Shown: in pieces, positions 26,987 to 35,177 of the stretch
Position numbering within the stretch: position 1 is the first letter of the stretch
Layout of the letters: every line of letters starts with the position of its first letter
Assembly (NCBI GenBank): GCA_039924845.1
Contig: JBDTAC010000086.1
Location: 16,275 to 80,274 of the forward strand
Reading direction: 5' to 3'
Length of the DNA: 64,000 bases
Source of the DNA: Bacteroidia bacterium
Lineage (GTDB): Bacteria; Bacteroidota; Bacteroidia; DATLTG01
The notes under the pieces: generated by a model
Told to the model about the DNA's origin: nothing
Database searches by the model: none
Seen by the model: the letters and a program-made list of their open reading frames with translations, nothing else
Position numbers and translations under genes: made by a program

Positions 26987-27922
26987 TCAAAAAATTAATT
27001 TTTCAGACTGCCTTTTCTTTCTTTTTAAAATCGCATTTACCACGATAATTGATAAAATAAAAAGTGCGCCGAGGTAAAATCCAATCGTCATGTGCTCGCT
27101 TTCTCCAAAAATAAAATACGCTAAAATAATGCTGTAAACAGGTTCGAGATTCACGCTCAAAACTACGGTAAACGGGCTAATTTCTTTCATTACTTGTACG
27201 CTAATAATAAATGTAAAAGCCGTACAAATACTGCCTAAGACCAATAAATAAATACTGTCTCTCATTGAAATTTGAAAAAACGAAGCAGTAAAATGCTGCG
27301 TCGCTAAAAAGTAAATACTTAATCCTAAAAATCCGCCCAACATTTCGTAGAAAGAAATCAATACAGGATCGTGTTTTTGTTGCATTAATTTTCCGTTTAA
27401 AACGGGGAAGAATGATGCGAAAAAAGCAGATGTAATTCCGTAATACATACAAGTTGAGTATCCTTTTTGAAGATTAAAAATGAGAAAAATCCCAACGATT
27501 ACAAGCAACCCAAAAATCATCTCGTAAAAAATAATTTTTCGTTTGTAAATAATCGGCTCAATCAGCGAAGTGAAAAAAGTAGAACACGATAAGCAAACCA
27601 CTGCTACGGAAACGTTTCCAGCTTTTATGGAAGCATAAAAAAACAACCAATGCAAGGCGATAATTAATCCAATTCCGAAATAGGTAAATAATTTTTTTGT
27701 GGAAATTTTAGTTGAAAGGCGTACTGTTTTTAAATAGAAAAAAATAAACACGACACCAATCAACATCCTGTACCATACTAAAGCAGAGGAAGGCAGCGTA
27801 ATTAATTTTCCGAGAATTCCAGTAAATCCCCAAATAAAAATGGTGATGTGAAGTAAAAAATAATTTTTGTAAGCGCCTTTAAACAAGAGGAAATAATTAG
27901 GAAATAGAAAATAAATGTGCAA
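26987..27922 (-). CDS. EamA/DMT family permease
   Basis: A 311-residue inner-membrane transporter with ten hydrophobic segments in two EamA halves (IFIWGFTGILGKLITLP in the first, FFPVLNGKLMQQKHDPVLIS in the second) and a basic C terminus (LKRKKRQSEKLIF). The drug/metabolite transporter superfamily exports amino acids or other metabolites; the substrate is unknown. Its only ATG (27922) lies 26 bases inside the end of the upstream VIT-type gene. The stop codon is formed within an AT-rich palindromic element. Confidence 0.88.
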   Translation of the reverse strand: MHIYFLFPNYFLLFKGAYKNYFLLHITIFIWGFTGILGKLITLPSSALVWYRMLIGVVFIFFYLKTVRLSTKISTKKLFTYFGIGLIIALHWLFFYASIKAGNVSVAVVCLSCSTFFTSLIEPIIYKRKIIFYEMIFGLLVIVGIFLIFNLQKGYSTCMYYGITSAFFASFFPVLNGKLMQQKHDPVLISFYEMLGGFLGLSIYFLATQHFTASFFQISMRDSIYLLVLGSICTAFTFIISVQVMKEISPFTVVLSVNLEPVYSIILAYFIFGESEHMTIGFYLGALFILSIIVVNAILKRKKRQSEKLIF

Positions 27923-28586
27923 TCAAAAAAGCGGCAGAAGCGGCAACAATGCCAATTACAGTGGTTTTCAAGGCGCCTTTTAAAGGTGATTGTTCAGTGA
28001 GTTTACTTTTCATATAACCAAAAGTGAGTAAACAAATCAATGTAATCCCTGATGAAACCAACAATCCGACGGAAGGCGTTTTGGTAAAAACATATCCCAG
28101 CAAGGGAATTGAGCCGCCAATAATATAGGCAACGCCAATGTTTAAGGCGCTTTTTTTCGCACGTTCTCTGTCGGGTCTTTCCAAACCTAGTTCGTAACGC
28201 ATCATAAAATCAACCCATTTGTGTTCGTTTTTTGCCAACTCATCCACAATAATATGCTGCGATTGTTCCGACAAACCGTACTCCGCAAAAATTTCACGCA
28301 CTTCCTTTTTTTCGGTTTCGTAAAATTCTTTTATCTCGATGTATTCTCGTTTTAATTCGGAATCGTAATGCTCAATTTCTGTTTGTCCTGCCAAATAACC
28401 ACCCAATCCCATAGCAATGGAACCTGCACAAATTTCAGCAATTCCAGCTGTAATGATTATTGAATTTTGATGAACGGCACCGCTCAAACCTGCAGCCAAA
28501 GCGAAAGGAACAGTTAGTCCATCCGACATTCCGATGACAATATCTCGTACTAAATTCGATTGTTTGAAATGTTTTTCGTGGTGCAT
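27897..28586 (-). CDS. VIT1/CCC1-family iron/manganese transporter
   Basis: A membrane protein of about 229 residues. The family start NLVRDIVIGMSDGLTVPFAL is followed by helix 2 (AGIAEICAGSIAMGLGGYLA), then a long charged cytoplasmic loop with many Glu residues (REYIEIKEFYETEKKEVREI, FAEYGLSEQ) like the metal-binding hub of plant VIT1, and three more helices at the C terminus. Members move Fe(II) or Mn(II) out of the cytoplasm. I chose the ATG at 28586, since the preceding 14 codons include an AT-rich element and are not conserved in style. It is divergent from the cysteine desulfurase. Confidence 0.88.
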   Translation of the reverse strand: MHHEKHFKQSNLVRDIVIGMSDGLTVPFALAAGLSGAVHQNSIIITAGIAEICAGSIAMGLGGYLAGQTEIEHYDSELKREYIEIKEFYETEKKEVREIFAEYGLSEQSQHIIVDELAKNEHKWVDFMMRYELGLERPDRERAKKSALNIGVAYIIGGSIPLLGYVFTKTPSVGLLVSSGITLICLLTFGYMKSKLTEQSPLKGALKTTVIGIVAASAAFLIAHLFSIS

Positions 28587-28648
28587 CTGTGCGAAAAATA
28601 ATTTTTTATTCCCACCAAAAATAGACAATTTTGTAGAAATAAATTACC

Positions 28649-29782
28649 GTGAAAGATTTTATTTACCTCGATTATAATTCCACTACTCCCGTTGATAAAC
28701 GCGTGTTGGAAACAATGTTACCTTATTTTTCCGAAAAATTCGGCAATGCCGCCAGTAACTCACATGCTTTCGGCTGGATTGCCAACGAAGCGGTTGAATC
28801 AGCTCGAAAAAAAATTTCTCAACTTATTAACTGTTCCGCACAAGAAATTATTTTTACTTCGGGAGCTACGGAAGCGATAAACCTTGCTATCAAGGGCGTT
28901 TTCGAAGCGTATCAAAAAAAAGGAAATCACATTATTACCGTTACAACGGAACACAAAGCCGTTTTAGACACGTGTAAAAATGTAGAAAAGCGAGGCGCAC
29001 GAATTACGTATTTATCGGTGGATAAAAATGGAATGATTGATTTAGATGAATTGAAAAAAAATATTTCTGACAAAACTATTTTAGTTGCAGTAATGCTTGC
29101 AAACAATGAAACAGGTGTCATTCATCCGATAAATAAAATAGCAGAAATAGTTCACGAAAAAGGAAGTTTATTGCTATGCGATGCCACGCAAGCTGTCGGA
29201 AAAATTCCGATGGATGTACAAAACGATGGAATTGATTTGATGTGTTTATCGGCACATAAATTTTACGGACCAAAAGGAATTGGCGCTTTGTTTGTGCGCA
29301 GAAAAAATCCCCGCGTTTCGCTTATTCCTCAAATGGATGGCGGTGGACATGAACGCGGATTACGCTCAGGAACTTTAAATGTCCCAGCAATTGTAGGACT
29401 CGGGAAAGCTTGTGAAATAGCACAAAACGAAATGAAAATGGATACTGAAAAAATTATTTTTTTACGCGACTATTTAGAAGAAAATATTTTGGGTATGGGA
29501 AATTTTTCTGTAAACTGCAATATCAATAACCGTTTGCCAAATGTGAGCAATATTTGTTTTAGCGGATTTAAAGCCGATGAACTAATTTCGAAAATAAAAA
29601 CCATTGCGTTAGCAACCGGTTCTGCCTGCAGCTCCGCTATTGCCGAACCTTCGCACGTTTTAAAAGCAATGCACTTGAGCGATGAAGATGCTTACGCTTC
29701 CATTCGTTTCAGCTTAGGAAAATACACCACAAAAGAAGAAATTGATCTCGTAATAAATGCTTTTGAAAAAATATTTTTTTGA
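28649..29782 (+). CDS. Cysteine desulfurase
   Basis: PLP enzyme that takes sulfur from cysteine for iron-sulfur cluster assembly (IscS/NifS type). The 377 residues carry YLDYNSTTPVD at the N terminus, the PLP-lysine segment CLSAHKFYGPKGIGALFVR at about residue 205, and the active-site cysteine in ATGSACSSAIAEPSHVL near residue 328. The start is GTG at 28649. The last codons and TGA stop lie in an AT-rich element. It sits between an iron transporter and the cluster that includes an iron-sulfur repair protein, so iron-sulfur maintenance is a shared theme. Confidence 0.93.
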   Translation: MKDFIYLDYNSTTPVDKRVLETMLPYFSEKFGNAASNSHAFGWIANEAVESARKKISQLINCSAQEIIFTSGATEAINLAIKGVFEAYQKKGNHIITVTTEHKAVLDTCKNVEKRGARITYLSVDKNGMIDLDELKKNISDKTILVAVMLANNETGVIHPINKIAEIVHEKGSLLLCDATQAVGKIPMDVQNDGIDLMCLSAHKFYGPKGIGALFVRRKNPRVSLIPQMDGGGHERGLRSGTLNVPAIVGLGKACEIAQNEMKMDTEKIIFLRDYLEENILGMGNFSVNCNINNRLPNVSNICFSGFKADELISKIKTIALATGSACSSAIAEPSHVLKAMHLSDEDAYASIRFSLGKYTTKEEIDLVINAFEKIFF

Positions 29783-29817
29783 AAGAGTTTTTTTGTTTCT
29801 CGAGAAATAATTTTTCA

Positions 29818-29837
29818 TTTATGATTTCAGTCATAAA
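29818..29837 (+). promoter_or_regulatory. Candidate Crp/Fnr operator
   Basis: Inverted repeat TTTATGA-N6-TCATAAA. Its centre lies roughly 40 bases before the expected transcription start set by the TAATTTTG box at 29857-29864, the position usual for class II activation. The likely protein is the Crp/Fnr regulator encoded in the same cluster. Confidence 0.55.
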
Positions 29838-29856
29838 ATAATTTTCATAGCAGCAG

Positions 29857-29864
29857 TAATTTTG
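29857..29864 (+). promoter_or_regulatory. -7 box of the tryptophan dioxygenase operon
   Basis: TAATTTTG fits TAnnTTTG. No -33 TTTG is seen at 19-21 bases, consistent with a promoter that needs an activator. Confidence 0.5.
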
Positions 29865-29887
29865 ATTAACCAATAAAAATTACTACC

Positions 29888-30160
29888 ATGAAAATCCTTG
29901 ATTTTACGGAGCAAGATCTCCAAACCAATCACTTCGGAATTATTTCATTTACGCTCATTGTTCAAAGTTGCATTGGCTCTATCGCTTGCGCGATGTTGTT
30001 GGCTGCACATTTATCTACTTTCTGGCTAACTACTTGCATATTCGCAACAATGGGTGCGGACGTTTCGGTTATTTCGCAAGCTCCCACCAAATGGGTTATT
30101 CGTGCTTTTGTGGCATGCGTTTTAATTAATCTATTGATTATGCTGCTCTGCGTTATTTAA
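29888..30160 (+). CDS. Small membrane protein at the head of the operon
   Basis: A 90-residue protein with two or three hydrophobic stretches (FTLIVQSCIGSIACAMLLA, FWLTTCIFATMGADVSVI and RAFVACVLINLLIMLLCVI). No family was recognised and no enzymatic motif is visible. It is the first gene after the candidate Crp/Fnr operator and ends 10 bases before tryptophan dioxygenase, so it is probably co-transcribed with the nitrosative-stress genes. Confidence 0.65.
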   Translation: MKILDFTEQDLQTNHFGIISFTLIVQSCIGSIACAMLLAAHLSTFWLTTCIFATMGADVSVISQAPTKWVIRAFVACVLINLLIMLLCVI

Positions 30161-30170
30161 AATAAAAATT

Positions 30171-31097
30171 ATGGAACCAAATAATATTATTGAAGCAATC
30201 GAAGAAAAATACAAAAATTTGGGTGAAAATCCAGATACGTATTTGAAAGGGTTATTACACGCAAAGCCTATTAATTATTGGGATTATATAGGTGTCGAAA
30301 CTTTATTATCCTTACAGAAACCTAGAACCAATTTTAAGGACGAAGAAATTTTTATAATGTATCATCAAGTTACGGAATTGCTTCTTAAATTAGTGTTGCA
30401 CGAGGTGAAACAAATTTCGGGTGATAACAATCCTTCTGAAGAAATAATGATTTCCAAACTCGATCGCATCAATCGTTATACATCCATGTTAATGACATCG
30501 TTCGACATTATGAAACACGGAATGGATTACGATGATTACAATACTTTTCGCTTAACATTAGCTCCCGCAAGCGGCTTTCAGAGCGCACAATTCAGACACA
30601 TCGAATTATACAGCACACGCTTAGAAAATTTGGTGAACGAAGCAGGTAAAAAACGTTTGTCTACACAATCGAGTATCGAAGAATATTTTGAAAATATTTA
30701 TTGGAAAGATGCTGGATTGAACCGAACAACCGGAAAAAAGACACTCACACTTCGACAATTTGAAGAAAAATATTTAAAAACTTTTATCGCCTTAGCGCAA
30801 GATTTAAAAGGAAAAACAATTGAAGACAAAGTGTTGCAGTTTGAAAATCCATCCGAAAAATTAATAGAGAAATTACGAAGTTTTGATCACATTTATAATG
30901 TTGAATGGCCTATTGTTCATTTAGAAACTGCTCGCTTTTTCTTAGATAAAAAAGGGGAGAATAAAGCCGCAACAGGCGGATCAGAATGGAAAAAATATTT
31001 ACATCCACAGTTCCAACAACGTAAATTTTTCCCACGCATTTGGACAGATACAGAAATAAAAAAATGGGGAGAAGAAACGATTTTAAAAACTATTTAA
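30171..31097 (+). CDS. kynA: Tryptophan 2,3-dioxygenase
   Basis: Heme enzyme that opens the indole ring of tryptophan to N-formylkynurenine, the first step of the kynurenine route. The 308 residues have the family landmarks IMYHQVTELLLKLVLHE (substrate-side histidine), APASGFQSAQFRHIELYS, EWPIVHLETARFF (likely heme-ligand histidine) and a GG-containing loop (ATGGSEWKKYL). It belongs to the more divergent bacterial branch. The cupin gene starts two bases after the stop. A formamidase for the next step is not seen in this window. Confidence 0.94.
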   Translation: MEPNNIIEAIEEKYKNLGENPDTYLKGLLHAKPINYWDYIGVETLLSLQKPRTNFKDEEIFIMYHQVTELLLKLVLHEVKQISGDNNPSEEIMISKLDRINRYTSMLMTSFDIMKHGMDYDDYNTFRLTLAPASGFQSAQFRHIELYSTRLENLVNEAGKKRLSTQSSIEEYFENIYWKDAGLNRTTGKKTLTLRQFEEKYLKTFIALAQDLKGKTIEDKVLQFENPSEKLIEKLRSFDHIYNVEWPIVHLETARFFLDKKGENKAATGGSEWKKYLHPQFQQRKFFPRIWTDTEIKKWGEETILKTI

Positions 31098-31099
31098 TC

Positions 31100-31399
31100 A
31101 TGGAAACATTAACAAAACCTGAAGTTGTATTGCTTAAAACAGGAAACAACTTTAAAGTATTAGAAGTAAAAGGAATTGCAGGAATGGAAATGCCGGAACA
31201 TCACACCACCAATGAAGCAACACTACTTATTACGGAAGGTAGTGCCGTTTTAAAAATGGATGGAAAAGATATTTTACTCCAAAAGGATGAAGTATTTTTT
31301 GTTCCTGCAAATAAAAAACACAGCCTGCTAATAAAAACAAAATTTAAAGCAAGAGTAGTGATGGCGAAAGATTGCGCTATTGAATTTAGTAAATTTTAA
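31100..31399 (+). CDS. Small cupin protein
   Basis: A 99-residue single-domain cupin. GMEMPEHHTTNEATLLITEG and VFFVPANKKHSLLIKTKFKA contain His/Glu positions of the two cupin motifs, so a metal may be bound. The role is unknown; small cupins beside redox stress genes are often sensors or thiol/metal-binding proteins, which here is inference. Its ATG at 31100 is two bases after the tryptophan dioxygenase stop, and Ric follows after 10 bases. Confidence 0.8.
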   Translation: METLTKPEVVLLKTGNNFKVLEVKGIAGMEMPEHHTTNEATLLITEGSAVLKMDGKDILLQKDEVFFVPANKKHSLLIKTKFKARVVMAKDCAIEFSKF

Positions 31400-31409
31400 A
31401 ACAGAAATC

Positions 31410-32138
31410 ATGAAAACAATAACCGAAGAGACAATTGCCGAAATGGTAAGAGAAGATTATCGCACAGCGAAAATTTTCAAAAAATACAACATTGATTTTT
31501 GTTGCAAAGGAAATATTTCCTTAGAAGCGATTTGCTTAGAAAAGAATATAGATACTGAAAAAATTCGAGCTGAATTAACGGCTCTGCAAAAATCGAAACA
31601 GAATAGAGACATTGATTATAACTCTTGGCATTTAGATTTATTGGCAAATTATATCGAGAAAAAACACCATCGGTATGTGGAAGAAACCACTCCTACACTA
31701 AAATCTTTTTTAGATAAAATTTGCTCGGTGCACGGAAATAAACATCCAGAACTTTTCCAGATCAATAAACTATTTCATGAATCTGCCGGAGAGTTTGCGG
31801 TACACATGAAAAAAGAAGAATTAATTATTTTTCCGTTTATCCGAAAAATGGTAGCCGCAGAAACTGCAAAAAAAGGAATGGAGAAACCAAGTTTCGGCAG
31901 CATCGAAGATCCGATTGAAATGATGAAACACGATCATGTTGTAGAAGGCGAACGCTTCGAGAAAATTGCTGCTTTAAGTAATAATTACACGCCACCTGCG
32001 GATGCTTGCAACACCTACAAAGTAACCTTCGCCTTGCTCAAAGAATTTGAAGAAGATTTGCATTTGCATGTCCATTTAGAAAATAATATTTTATTTCCAA
32101 AAGCAATCGAACTCGAAAAAAAATTCGATCATGGATAA
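31410..32138 (+). CDS. ric: Iron-sulfur cluster repair di-iron protein (Ric/ScdA/YtfE type)
   Basis: Repairs iron-sulfur clusters damaged by nitric oxide or oxidants, using a hemerythrin-like di-iron centre. The 242 residues start with the ScdA N-terminal domain (FKKYNIDFCCKGNISLEA), then the His/Glu-rich four-helix part: KKHHRYVEE, CSVHGNKHPEL, HMKKEELIIFPF, MMKHDHVVEGERF and HLHVHLENNILFPKAI. ATG at 31410 chosen; an upstream in-frame TTG adds non-conserved residues overlapping the cupin gene. It overlaps the globin gene by 8 bases, a sign of coupled translation. Confidence 0.94.
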   Translation: MKTITEETIAEMVREDYRTAKIFKKYNIDFCCKGNISLEAICLEKNIDTEKIRAELTALQKSKQNRDIDYNSWHLDLLANYIEKKHHRYVEETTPTLKSFLDKICSVHGNKHPELFQINKLFHESAGEFAVHMKKEELIIFPFIRKMVAAETAKKGMEKPSFGSIEDPIEMMKHDHVVEGERFEKIAALSNNYTPPADACNTYKVTFALLKEFEEDLHLHVHLENNILFPKAIELEKKFDHG

Positions 32139-32499
32139 GTCTGATATAAAGGCAATTGACGACGTGCATTTGTTGGTTCATTCTTTTTACAACAAAGTGA
32201 GAAAAGATATCCTTTTATCACCTATTTTTGATGCAGTAATAAAAACAGAAGATTGGGATTTTCATCTTTCGAAAATGTGTGAATTTTGGAATAGCATATT
32301 ATTAAACACACGCAGTTTTAGAGGCGATCCGGCAGGTAAGCATTTGCCACTACCAATAAATGCACAACATTTTTCGAGGTGGCTCTTTTTATTTTCTGAA
32401 ACTGTTGACGAATTATTTTCGGGTGAAACAGCCGAAATGGCAAAAAGTAGAGCTTTCGGAATTGGTAATGTAATGCAAGCGATGAAGGGAATTCAATAA
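32131..32499 (+). CDS. Group III truncated hemoglobin
   Basis: A 122-residue heme protein. HLLVHSFYNKVRKDILLSPIF matches the first helices of trHb group III, and NAQHFSRWLFLF contains the proximal histidine (about residue 78). Group III members are usually linked to nitric oxide or low-oxygen metabolism. It starts inside the end of ric and is followed 6 bases later by a hemerythrin gene, so all three belong to one transcription unit. Confidence 0.92.
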   Translation: MDKSDIKAIDDVHLLVHSFYNKVRKDILLSPIFDAVIKTEDWDFHLSKMCEFWNSILLNTRSFRGDPAGKHLPLPINAQHFSRWLFLFSETVDELFSGETAEMAKSRAFGIGNVMQAMKGIQ

Positions 32500-32505
32500 C
32501 ATAAA

Positions 32506-33012
32506 ATGGAAGCAACTAAAAAACCGATTCAGAGACACAATTCACTCAAATCAATCAGCAGAGAACATCACGAGGGTTTGCTTTTGTGTTGGAAAATAAG
32601 AACAGGATTCAGAAATACGATTGCCATTAAACGAATAAAGAATTATTGCGATTGGTTTTTCGAACATCAGTTATCGCCACATTTTAAAATCGAAGAAAAA
32701 TATCTTTTCCCCATTTTAGGAAGGGAGAATGAACTGGTGAAAAAGGCACTTTCCGAACATCGAAGATTAAAACGATTATTCGAAAACACTACTGATTTGG
32801 AAAAATCTTTGAATCACATTGAAGAGGAATTAGAAGCGCACATTCGTTTTGAGAAACGTATTTTATTTAATGAAATACAAAATTCCGCTACAAAAGAAGA
32901 ATTGAAAAATGCAGAACAGCAACATCTCGAATTGAATCTAAATCAAGAAAAATTAAAGGATTGGGGCGATGTGTTTTGGGAACACTCAAAAACCTCTGCT
33001 ACTACTTTTTAA
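32506..33012 (+). CDS. Hemerythrin-domain protein
   Basis: A 168-residue HHE-type four-helix protein with a likely di-iron site. Candidate ligands are in SREHHEGLLLCWKIR, FEHQLSPHFKIEEKYLFPIL, SEHRRLKRLF and LEAHIRFEKRILFNEI. Such proteins bind oxygen or nitric oxide or sense iron. It has no extra domain. It follows the globin gene and precedes the Crp/Fnr regulator; the 34-base gap to the regulator is filled by an AT-rich element. Confidence 0.9.
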   Translation: MEATKKPIQRHNSLKSISREHHEGLLLCWKIRTGFRNTIAIKRIKNYCDWFFEHQLSPHFKIEEKYLFPILGRENELVKKALSEHRRLKRLFENTTDLEKSLNHIEEELEAHIRFEKRILFNEIQNSATKEELKNAEQQHLELNLNQEKLKDWGDVFWEHSKTSATTF

Positions 33013-33021
33013 AATCAGATG

Positions 33022-33041
33022 TAAAAAATTATTTTTTTGAT
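33022..33041. repeat. AT-rich palindromic element before the Crp/Fnr gene
   Basis: TAAAAAATTATTTTTTTGAT ending five bases before the ATG at 33047. Confidence 0.65.
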
Positions 33042-33046
33042 ACACA

Positions 33047-33640
33047 ATGATTCCGGAGAAAATACTCATCGAATTTGGTGCGCAGGAAAAAAAATTTTCG
33101 AAAGGAAAATTTATTTTTTCAGAAGAAAGTGAAGTACTTTTCTTTTATCAAATAAAAACAGGAATCGTTAAGATGTCAAATTTTAGTGAGGATGGGAAGG
33201 AATTTGTGCAAGGCGTTTTTAAAGACGGAGAAAGTTTTGGTGAACCTCCATTGTTCGATGAATTTCCATATCCGGCAAATGCTATTTCAGAAGCAGAAAC
33301 TATTTTATTCCGACTTCCGAAAGATTTTTTTTTCGAATTACTAAAAAATAATTTCGACATTCATCTTAAATTTACCAAAACACTTGCTTCGCGAATTTCT
33401 TACAAAGCAATGCAGATGAAGGAATTTGCCAACTTCAAACCGGAACATCATATTTTAACATTAATTGATTATTTCAAAAAGAAAAATAATTTTTCTGGAG
33501 ACGGAAAATATCAATTGACACTTACGCGACAAGAAATTGCATATCTTACTGGCTTGCGTGTGGAAACGGTTATTCGCACCATCAAGCATTTAGAAAGAAT
33601 CGGCGAATTGGAAATCCGAAAAGGAAAAGTTTTCCGTTAG
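33047..33640 (+). CDS. Crp/Fnr-family transcription regulator
   Basis: A 197-residue regulator with an N-terminal cyclic-nucleotide-binding-type barrel (FSKGKFIFSEESEVLFFYQI, GESFGEPPLFDEFPYPANAI) and a C-terminal winged helix (LTRQEIAYLTGLRVETVIRT, then IKHLERIGELEI). No N-terminal cysteine cluster of the FNR type is seen, so it is not a classical iron-sulfur FNR; heme- or ligand-sensing DNR-type function is possible. It probably controls the cluster it sits in, with the operator candidate at 29818-29837. The stop lies at the edge of an AT-rich element. Confidence 0.9.
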   Translation: MIPEKILIEFGAQEKKFSKGKFIFSEESEVLFFYQIKTGIVKMSNFSEDGKEFVQGVFKDGESFGEPPLFDEFPYPANAISEAETILFRLPKDFFFELLKNNFDIHLKFTKTLASRISYKAMQMKEFANFKPEHHILTLIDYFKKKNNFSGDGKYQLTLTRQEIAYLTGLRVETVIRTIKHLERIGELEIRKGKVFR

Positions 33641-33717
33641 AAAAATTATTTTTTGAAAATCAATTCGTAAAGTAAGTGTGAATGATATAAAAAACTTAAC
33701 AAATTATGTAACACCAA

Positions 33718-33858
33718 ATGCTGCTGCGCCACTCATCTTTGCATAAAATATCAAACATAAAAAAAGTAGTTACACTAGCGCTTGCAGGAGTAGTATTATT
33801 ACCGACTTCCTGTGGAGTAGAAGTAGAGAACGGACAGACTTACCACCTTATACAATGA
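33718..33858 (+). CDS. Tiny lipoprotein coupled to NDH-2
   Basis: A 46-residue reading frame starting MLLRHSSLHKISNIKKVVTL and continuing through a hydrophobic stretch (ALAGVVLLPTSC) that ends in a lipobox-like cysteine, then a 14-residue tail (GVEVENGQTYHLIQ). Its TGA overlaps the ATG of the next gene (ATGA at 33855-33858), a classic translational coupling. The KK plus hydrophobic core plus LPTSC pattern fits a lipoprotein, possibly starting at an internal TTG (33739). Too short for family assignment, but position and signal argue that it is real. Confidence 0.6.
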   Translation: MLLRHSSLHKISNIKKVVTLALAGVVLLPTSCGVEVENGQTYHLIQ

Positions 33859-35132
33859 AAATAAAGAAGAAAATAATAGTTGTAGGTGGCGGATTTGCAG
33901 GAATCCAATTGGTCAGAAAGTTAGACGAAAATCTTTTTGATGTTCTTTTGATTGATAAAATAAATCACCATCAATTCCAACCTTTATTTTATCAAGTTGC
34001 CACTTCTCAACTTGAGCCATCAAGCATTTCATTCCCGCTTAGAAATATTTTTAAGAACAAGAAAAATGTTCAGATTCGTTTAGCTGAAGTTCAAAGTGTT
34101 GATGAGAAAAACAATAAAATAACTACCTCTATTGGCGATTTTACGTATGATTATTTGGTGATGGCAATAGGTTGTACCACCAACTTTTTTGGCAATCAAA
34201 ATATATCGGATAACGCACTAACACTCAAATCTACTTACGATGCGATAACTGTTAGAAATCATATTTTGCTGACTTTTGAAAAAATAATTTCTGCGACTGA
34301 AGAAGAAAAAGTTGCTCTATTAAATCTCGTAATAGTTGGTGCCGGACCCACAGGCGTTGAGCTTTCAGGCGCATTTGCAGAAATAAAAAATAATATTTTA
34401 CCGAAAGATTATCCGAGAATTAATTTTTCAAAATTCAAGATTTTACTGATTGAAGGAAGTAAAAATACCTTGAATAATATGAGTGATCAATCGAAAATAG
34501 ATTCTAAAAATTACTTGAAACAATTAGGAGTTGAAATAATTACAGAGACTTTTGTGAAGGATTACGATGGCACTGTTTTAATATTAAATAATGGCGAAAA
34601 GATTAAAACAAAAACAGTCATCTGGACAGCAGGAGTTACGGGAAATAAAATAAGCGGATTTCAGGAAAATATATTTGCTAACGGAAACAGATTTAAAGTA
34701 AATCGGATAAATAAAATTTCTGGAAGTGAAACTATTTTTGCCATTGGAGACATCGCATTTATGGAAACGCCTCTTTATCTCAAAGGTCATCCGCAAGTGG
34801 CGAACGTTGCTATCAACCAAGCAAAAATACTGGCGAAAAATTTAAAATTTATAGAACTAAATAAACCAACTATTGATTTTGAATACAAAGACCTCGGATC
34901 AATGGCTACAATTGGCAGAAACAAAGCAGTTGTTGATTTACATTTGCTTCATTTTAAAGGTTATTTCGCTTGGTTGGTTTGGATGTTTCTTCATTTGATG
35001 TTGATTTTAAGCGTGAAAAATAAACTCATTATATTTATCAATTGGGCTTGGGCTTATGTTACAAAAGACAGTTCTTTACGTTTGATTCTTTATCAAAATA
35101 AAAGAACGAATTACAAAAAGGGCGGAGATTAA
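33855..35132 (+). CDS. ndh: Type II NADH dehydrogenase (NDH-2 family)
   Basis: A 425-residue FAD flavoprotein that passes electrons from NADH to quinone without pumping protons. FAD site IIVVGGGFAGIQLVRKLD at the N terminus; NADH site IVGAGPTGVELSGAFAEI around residue 160; TIFAIGDIAF is the second FAD contact. The C terminus has a hydrophobic hairpin (YFAWLVWMFLHLMLILSV) for membrane attachment. It completes the low-oxygen/nitric-oxide cluster as a respiratory bypass; its start overlaps the tiny lipoprotein. Confidence 0.9.
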   Translation: MKIKKKIIVVGGGFAGIQLVRKLDENLFDVLLIDKINHHQFQPLFYQVATSQLEPSSISFPLRNIFKNKKNVQIRLAEVQSVDEKNNKITTSIGDFTYDYLVMAIGCTTNFFGNQNISDNALTLKSTYDAITVRNHILLTFEKIISATEEEKVALLNLVIVGAGPTGVELSGAFAEIKNNILPKDYPRINFSKFKILLIEGSKNTLNNMSDQSKIDSKNYLKQLGVEIITETFVKDYDGTVLILNNGEKIKTKTVIWTAGVTGNKISGFQENIFANGNRFKVNRINKISGSETIFAIGDIAFMETPLYLKGHPQVANVAINQAKILAKNLKFIELNKPTIDFEYKDLGSMATIGRNKAVVDLHLLHFKGYFAWLVWMFLHLMLILSVKNKLIIFINWAWAYVTKDSSLRLILYQNKRTNYKKGGD

Positions 35133-35177
35133 GAATTTCCTCACAAAATAAAAAATAAAAACTATAAAAATAAAATT

